NCBI RefSeq assembly: GCF_018320785.1
Contig: NC_054881.1
Coordinates: forward strand, 19,344,275 to 19,408,274
Length of the DNA: 64,000 nucleotides
Origin: Cheilinus undulatus
Taxonomy: Eukaryota > Chordata > Actinopteri > Labriformes > Labridae
Direction of reading: 5' to 3'
Positions 59,440 through 64,000 of this stretch are shown here, piece by piece; the first letter of the stretch is position 1; each line of letters begins with the position of its first letter. The position numbers and the translations under genes are program-made. The notes under the pieces are model-generated. The model ran no database searches. It saw nothing but the letters and a program-made list of their open reading frames with translations, and had not been told where the DNA came from.

Positions 59440-59700
59440 TACCTTTGAGCTGTTTATCAGGAGGCTTAAGGCCTGCCTCAGCTCCAGCTCTTTGCCTGTA
59501 TAGTAACCACCACTGATGGGCTTCAATAGTGGGCTTTAAAAACCAAATGCTGACGTCACAGGGACTACGTCCATGTTTATATAAGGTCAATGGCCTATGC
59601 CCAGCCTTGGAAAGAGGCAACCTATGATCCTATTTTTCTATTGTTGCTGATCTTTAGCTTGCCAAACTCATTGTTTCACAATGGAAGTCTATATAAAATA
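59440..59700 (+). repeat. Fish repeat with GACGTCACAGGGACTACGTC
   Basis: GCTGACGTCACAGGGACTAC followed by GTCCATGTTTATATAAGGTC belongs to a common fish non-coding repeat. CACAATGGAAGTCTATATAA at about 59677 is of the same kind. The class is uncertain. Confidence 0.4.
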
Positions 59701-60359
59701 GACGATGAGTCCATGATTATCCTCACTCAGTTTGTACAACCTCAAGATATTCTGTTATCTGTCCTTGTACTCTTGGTACTTTCAGAAAATTTTTCAGGCT
59801 TTTATCCTTAGTATCAGCTTAATCTGTTATGTCATATCTGTGACTTCACATGACCTGATAGAGTTGTTTTGCTGCCCTCACAGGTCTGAGGCTCAGCGGG
59901 GACGAAAGACTCTCCTGTTGTGAGGCTGAGATATGGCCCGATTTCTCTGATTAACCATGAGTTGCATCTCACGGAAATATTATTTGTTTTGGGGCTTTTT
60001 ACTCTTTAATGTTTGCTATATTTCTCCATCATCTATTGTTTGTGCTCTTTGAGTGCTGGCTGGCTTTGACGGTCCAAACTAGACCAAATGTTTCCCTTAT
60101 AGCCCATGTCCTTTGTCCTTTGACATTTTTGCGCTGGCAGCAGCCACAACCTCAGTTTGAGAGTGCTACTTACTGACGTTTATAGTTGCAAGGTTACAAA
60201 GCGTAACATTGCTTCCCTCCGTGGTGTCTAGTTTTCCTTGGTTAATTAGGTCGATGGGCATAATATTTCCCTTTGTTCAAGAAAAAATTACCAAGAAAAC
60301 AAAAAGCAATTTGAAGAAATCATGTCCTGATATAAAAAGCAGCTCTTGACCTGTAAATT

Positions 60360-60720
60360 GTTCTTGAAAAGACGAGCCAGGTCAGTTTACCCCTGCCATT
60401 GTTGTTTACAATGGTGATATCTCAAGTCCCGCCTCTTTTTGGTTTTGATTCGTTGGAAAGGTAGAAGTGCATTTGATGAGTCAGTCGATGTTCCAAAAAT
60501 TTGAGTCCTAGGCTACCAGTATTGGATTTTTTTGATAATCGAAAATTGTGAGCAAACTCCTTCATGTTGCACAAAACCCAGCAGTTCTGCATGGAAGCAT
60601 TTCCAGTGCTTTGTGGATTCAAGGTCATGCCATCTTCGAAGCAATTCATTCTTGTATTTGTCTTATAAAATAGATGAAGTGTTTTCCACTCATAGACAAT
60701 ACTATAGCAGGCCACTCAGG
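60360..60720 (+). repeat. Interspersed repeat, copy B (GTCCTAGGC ...)
   Basis: This is the second copy of the 57880-58150 family, preceded by GTTTACAATGGTGATATCTC and CCGCCTCTTTTTGGTTTTG. Confidence 0.5.
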
Positions 60721-61379
60721 TATATATTTATGTATTTTCTAGCCATTTTTAAAACATTTGTATACAAGTGCCATAAGTATGCTAGAGACATAAGAGCACT
60801 GATTGAAGTGCAGCATCTCATGTTAGAGAAGTGAAGCATTGCATGCTGTTGTTTGTTTCGTTGTTTTTAATCAGCTTCTTGCTGCTGATATTATCCTGTA
60901 CTTCTGCACTCTAAAGTCCACACTCACAAGTCGTTCTAAAAGTTTCAAAAATGGCAGCACATCTCAAAATCCAAGCTAGGGAGGACAAAGCAATAACATT
61001 TCACTCGTTTGTTTGGCTCACATCACAAACAAATACTTATGCGTTTCCGCACAAGGCCGTCAAACGCTCTGATGCTCGAGATGTGTGGCCTTTTTTTGAA
61101 ACTTCATGTGTATAAAGCTTTTGTGCTGTACACAGACACACGAACAAGAACATCTGGTGCATGCTGTTCTCGGTGGTGGTAAAGGAGCATCTGATTTTGC
61201 TGTAAAAGCCATAATAAGCTCAGTAGCTTCTGCAGCATGAACACAACTCTGTAATGCGCCATTGTTGTTTTGAGCTTGGGCTTGGCACTCCACTGATGGT
61301 CTACATTGATGAGAAGTGCAACTTTCCCCTCCAGCTAAGTCTTTATTCGCATGCTTCAAAATCTTCTCTCATTTTTTGT

Positions 61380-61555
61380 GCATTTCCATGGCAACGTTTC
61401 AGTGCTACTTACAGGCTTGGTCTATGTTTCACAGCGTTTTCAGGCGTTTTCCGTGCTTACGTGGACATCTCCTGAAACAATCCCATGTTTGTGGAAAACC
61501 TTTTTAAAACTAAACTGAAATCGTTTTCGTCTCTGTGTGGACAAGGCCTAAGGAT
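61380..61555. repeat. Transposon-like right end (GTCTCTGTGTGGACAAGGCC)
   Basis: AAATCGTTTTCGTCTCTGTG followed by TGGACAAGGCCTAAGG is the typical end of a fish non-autonomous DNA element. Its left end is not identified. The X-box-like site at 61382-61395 may lie inside it. Confidence 0.45.
61382..61395 (+). promoter_or_regulatory. X-box-like word, possibly repeat-derived
   Basis: ATTTCCATGGCAAC matches the RFX consensus at 13 of 14 positions. Its position within probable repeat DNA weakens the case for function. Confidence 0.25.
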
Positions 61556-61805
61556 CCTGCTCATTCTTACAGTGAGTGGACAGCTTAGAAGGAGCAAGTC
61601 TGGTCTCTGTCCCATGTCTCATCTCCATTTACCATTAGGGAAGCAGCCAGGTGCATACACTCACCAACAACTGTTTTTGTTCTGAGTACAGCAAAGGCAG
61701 GAGGCCATGTTTTTACACACTCACCTCTTCACAGACACATGAACACATCCTTTAAAAGATGCCCTTTTTTCACCGCTGAAATGATCAGTGCATGCTTACA
61801 GATCC

Positions 61806-61843
61806 CCCCCCCCCCACACACACACACACACATACACACACCG
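61806..61843. repeat. Poly(C) and (CA)n microsatellite
   Basis: A run of 13 C is followed by about ten CA dinucleotides and an ATACACACA extension. Confidence 0.95.
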
Positions 61844-62139
61844 GCATGCACGCAACCAACTCTCCAATTGAATGTTTGGCAGTTTTGAGCAGGCCTGAAG
61901 TTGTTAAAGAGATTTATGAAAAAAAGTAGAAAAAAATATTGATGTATGGTGATTTAATGGCAGTGTTTATACGTGTACATTTTTGGCCTTGAAGGTGTAA
62001 AGAAGGTACAAAATTCATTGAGAGAGTATAAATGACATGTAAGAGTAACACATGTTGGATTTTAAAAATTTAACTTGAAAGAAAAGTTCCTGTAAAAATT
62101 CATGCCACAAGCTGTAAAATTGACAAAATGATCACAAGT

Positions 62140-62340
62140 AAAAAAAAAGAAAAAAAAAAAAAAAGTTGCAAAAAATGGCCAAAAATCCCCGAGGGGGGCA
62201 CAAGGGTTCATCTAATATTGTGTTGGTTATGGTATAGAATGAACTATTGCTCCAGAAATAATCGCATATTAAATTGCAATTGCAATATTGGGTAAAAAAA
62301 AAATCGCAATTCAATTATTTTCCCAAATCGTTCAGCCCTG
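62140..62340 (-). mobile_element. hAT-like end (CAGGGCTGAACGATTTGGG, minus strand)
   Basis: The plus strand reads AATCGCAATTCAATTATTTT then CCCAAATCGTTCAGCCCTG. AATTGCAATTGCAATATTGG precedes it. This is the characteristic terminal region of a common fish hAT-like family. No partner end is visible. Confidence 0.55.
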
Positions 62341-62889
62341 CCGCCACAGCCTCTGTACATGGTGCCTGCTCTACCAATCAAGCCAAAACAGAAGCCAAAA
62401 GCTTTGTGCTTTTGAACAATAATACAGTGTCATCTTCAAACACAAGGCAGAGTGTTTTATAGTATTCCTGTTTGACTTAAATCTCTGAAATCTTGGACAA
62501 AATAGTGACTGTAATAACTTTAAAGGAAGTAACAACAGAGGAGCCACATTAGCAAGAAGTAGAATATCTGCATGATCACTCTGAAAGAAAAATATTGTTT
62601 TTTCCAAAATTGGTTGTGAAAGCCTTCCTTGGCTGCATCCTGGGAAGAATTTTGAAATGTTTTCCTCTAATCCTCTTTAGTAGATTGTAGCTGGATGGCT
62701 AGCATGCTGCATTTGTTATCTTCAGAGATCTTCCAGTTTAAAGAAATGGATTAGTGTACAGTTTGAGCATGCTCTGTGGAGACCCTTTGAAGAGGAGGAC
62801 CGACAGAGGGAGCCACCAGGTCACATGACCGGCGAGGTGAATGTGCATGCGGGGAAAGAAAAGAGGAATGAGGAACAATCTGTTCGACA

Positions 62890-62977
62890 CATTCTCTCTC
62901 TCTCTCTCTCTGTCCCCCCTCTCTCGCCCCTCTCTCTCGCTCATGCACGCTTCCTCTCACTCTCTCTCTCTCTCTGA
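62890..62977. repeat. (CT)n-rich low-complexity tract
   Basis: Interrupted CT runs (CTCTCTCTCTCTCTCTCT, CTCTCTCGCCCCTCTCTC) give rise to spurious Arg/Glu- and Ser/Leu-rich frames on both strands. Confidence 0.95.
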
Positions 62978-62993
62978 TGCCTTCTTCTTCTCA

Positions 62994-63017
62994 ATGGAGG
63001 CCATGAGAAGAAAGCAG
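62994..63017 (+). CDS. Possible short first coding exon (MEAMRRKQ)
   Basis: ATG at 62994 opens eight codons, MEAMRRKQ, ending at a GTATGA donor (63018). No AG acceptor lies within the CT-rich tract just upstream, so it could only be a 5' exon, either of a new gene or as an alternative start of the unidentified gene at 55423. The donor is weaker than at 55444, and the start context (TCTCAATGG) is modest. Confidence 0.22.
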
Positions 63018-64000
63018 GTATGATGTTTCCTGGAGGGACGCTGGGGAAAAGACATGTTAGCTTCCTTCTCCTCTCCCATGGTTGGCTCTGAATGATCTGA
63101 CGTGATGTACAGCTTCATAGTTAGAGAAGTTAGAACCAATGGGTTTGATCTCATGCTGTCTTCTTGTGGAGATGGTTTCTCTTCTCTAGACAAGTGTTAA
63201 TGCTTCATCATCAACTGATATCTCTTGATGCTCTAAATCGTGGACTTATCTCCAGGTGTGATGCTTTTGTTAAGGTCGCAGCATTTCTGTATGTCATGTT
63301 GATTCCTGTTGATTGAGAGAGAGCACCTTGTGGATTAGCTCAGCAGTTTTATGTTAAACAGTCTGCAAGGGAAATATGTCACTCACAACTGATAGATCTT
63401 GCTTCCTGGAGAAGGGGAAAATAACCTAAAAGTAGCTGTTCAAACCTCTGCTCCTACCTCATTTTTATCATACCTTTTCTTTGAGCACTTCTCTTCTTTC
63501 CTTCTAAATTTCATCTTTCATGGTTCGTCTATAATGAGATCCCTGGGGACAGGATGTATGTTTGTGCAGTCTGGGCTCTGTGATCAAGCACAAACTGAAA
63601 CAGAAGGCTGGACTGACTGCTTATCAATCCAAAGGATGCATGCTGTGGCTGTAGTGCTCACCTACAAGAGCCAGGGTTTGATCCTCTGGCCGAGGGTCAG
63701 ATCAACCGCTCCTGTCACCCTGTGACTGCAGCTCACGCTTTTCCCTCCTCTCTCCGGTTTTAGTGGACATTTAGAACACAAAGTGAGACAAATATCATGG
63801 ATTACATGAACGCCTGACAGTCCAGCGCAATTGTTTTTATCCAGTCTCAATCGTAACAGAAAATTAAATTAAAGTTCTGCCAGAGTTTTTACGACAACAA
63901 GCTGTTTAGATTGCTAGCGTCTCATCTCCGTCATGAGAAGGTTGATGATGAATATATCTACTTAATTATTCTGCTAATCATCAGATTGTTATCAGAGAAG

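Larger units (their letters stand above)
55444..64000 (+). other. Probable first intron of the unidentified gene
   Basis: No coding exon with a recognisable family occurs to the window's end. The segment 55444-56560 is repeat-poor and moderately CpG-containing. Beyond that, repeat relics dominate (listed separately). Nothing was recognised in 56600-56980, 58150-59430, 62400-62890 and 63020-63990, apart from (GT)n/(GA)n runs near 58853-58880 and a weak SINE-like B box GGGTTTGATCC at about 63674-63684. Confidence 0.45.

Noticed and set aside
62738..62960. Minus-strand Arg/Glu-rich frames
   Set aside because: They are translations of the (CT)n tract.
1..64000. CRISPR array, bacterial operon, prophage or endogenous retrovirus
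   Set aside because: No spaced identical repeats of CRISPR type, no operon-like gene packing, and no LTR pair or retroviral motifs were seen.

Overview
The window is vertebrate nuclear DNA, almost certainly from a ray-finned (teleost) fish. Short exons with GT/AG splice sites sit in AT-rich introns and spacers filled with fish-type repeats: Tc1-like transposons, hAT miniature elements, a tRNA-derived SINE, LINE 3' ends, and (TA)n, (CA)n and (CT)n microsatellites. No bacterial genes, CRISPR array or virus was seen.

Three transcription units can be supported. (1) tprn (taperin, a stereocilia-base and actin-associated PP1-docking protein) runs left to right. A 5'-incomplete first exon (1-950) is followed by a 33.3 kb intron, exons at 34270-34468, 35858-35982 and 37522-37584, and a 3' UTR that may reach the strong poly(A) signal at 43306-43311. 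(2) ssna1 (a small coiled-coil centrosome, basal-body and microtubule protein) runs right to left in three exons (48990-48939, 46605-46406, 45844-45752) and encodes a complete 114-residue protein. As I recall, the two genes are also tail-to-tail neighbours in mammals, which supports both calls. (3) An unidentified rightward gene begins at 55423: a CRE-like site, a GC box, a good start context and a 7-codon exon (MASVGPE) ending in a consensus donor. A second possible short first exon (MEAMRRKQ) lies at 62994-63017.

Layout: 1-950 tprn exon 1; 951-34269 intron 1, mostly repeat relics with a few G+C-richer blocks that may be regulatory; 34270-37584 remaining tprn exons, with a broken Tc1 copy in intron 3; 37585-43330 probable 3' UTR; 43331-45600 spacer with a Tc1 relic; 45600-49300 ssna1 and its promoter; 49363-49850 two periodic arrays; 50085-55065 a transposon cluster (one Tc1-like element inserted inside another, a LINE reverse-transcriptase relic, a truncated Tc1); 55383-64000 start and first intron of the unidentified gene.

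The most interesting observations are an RFX X-box-like site 178 bp upstream of the ssna1 start codon, with further X-box-like matches in tprn intron 1 and near the third gene; the nested Tc1 insertion; a six-unit 40-bp tandem array beside the ssna1 promoter; and several unnamed repeat families shared between sites, one of which lies in the tprn 3' UTR. No wholly new protein system was found.
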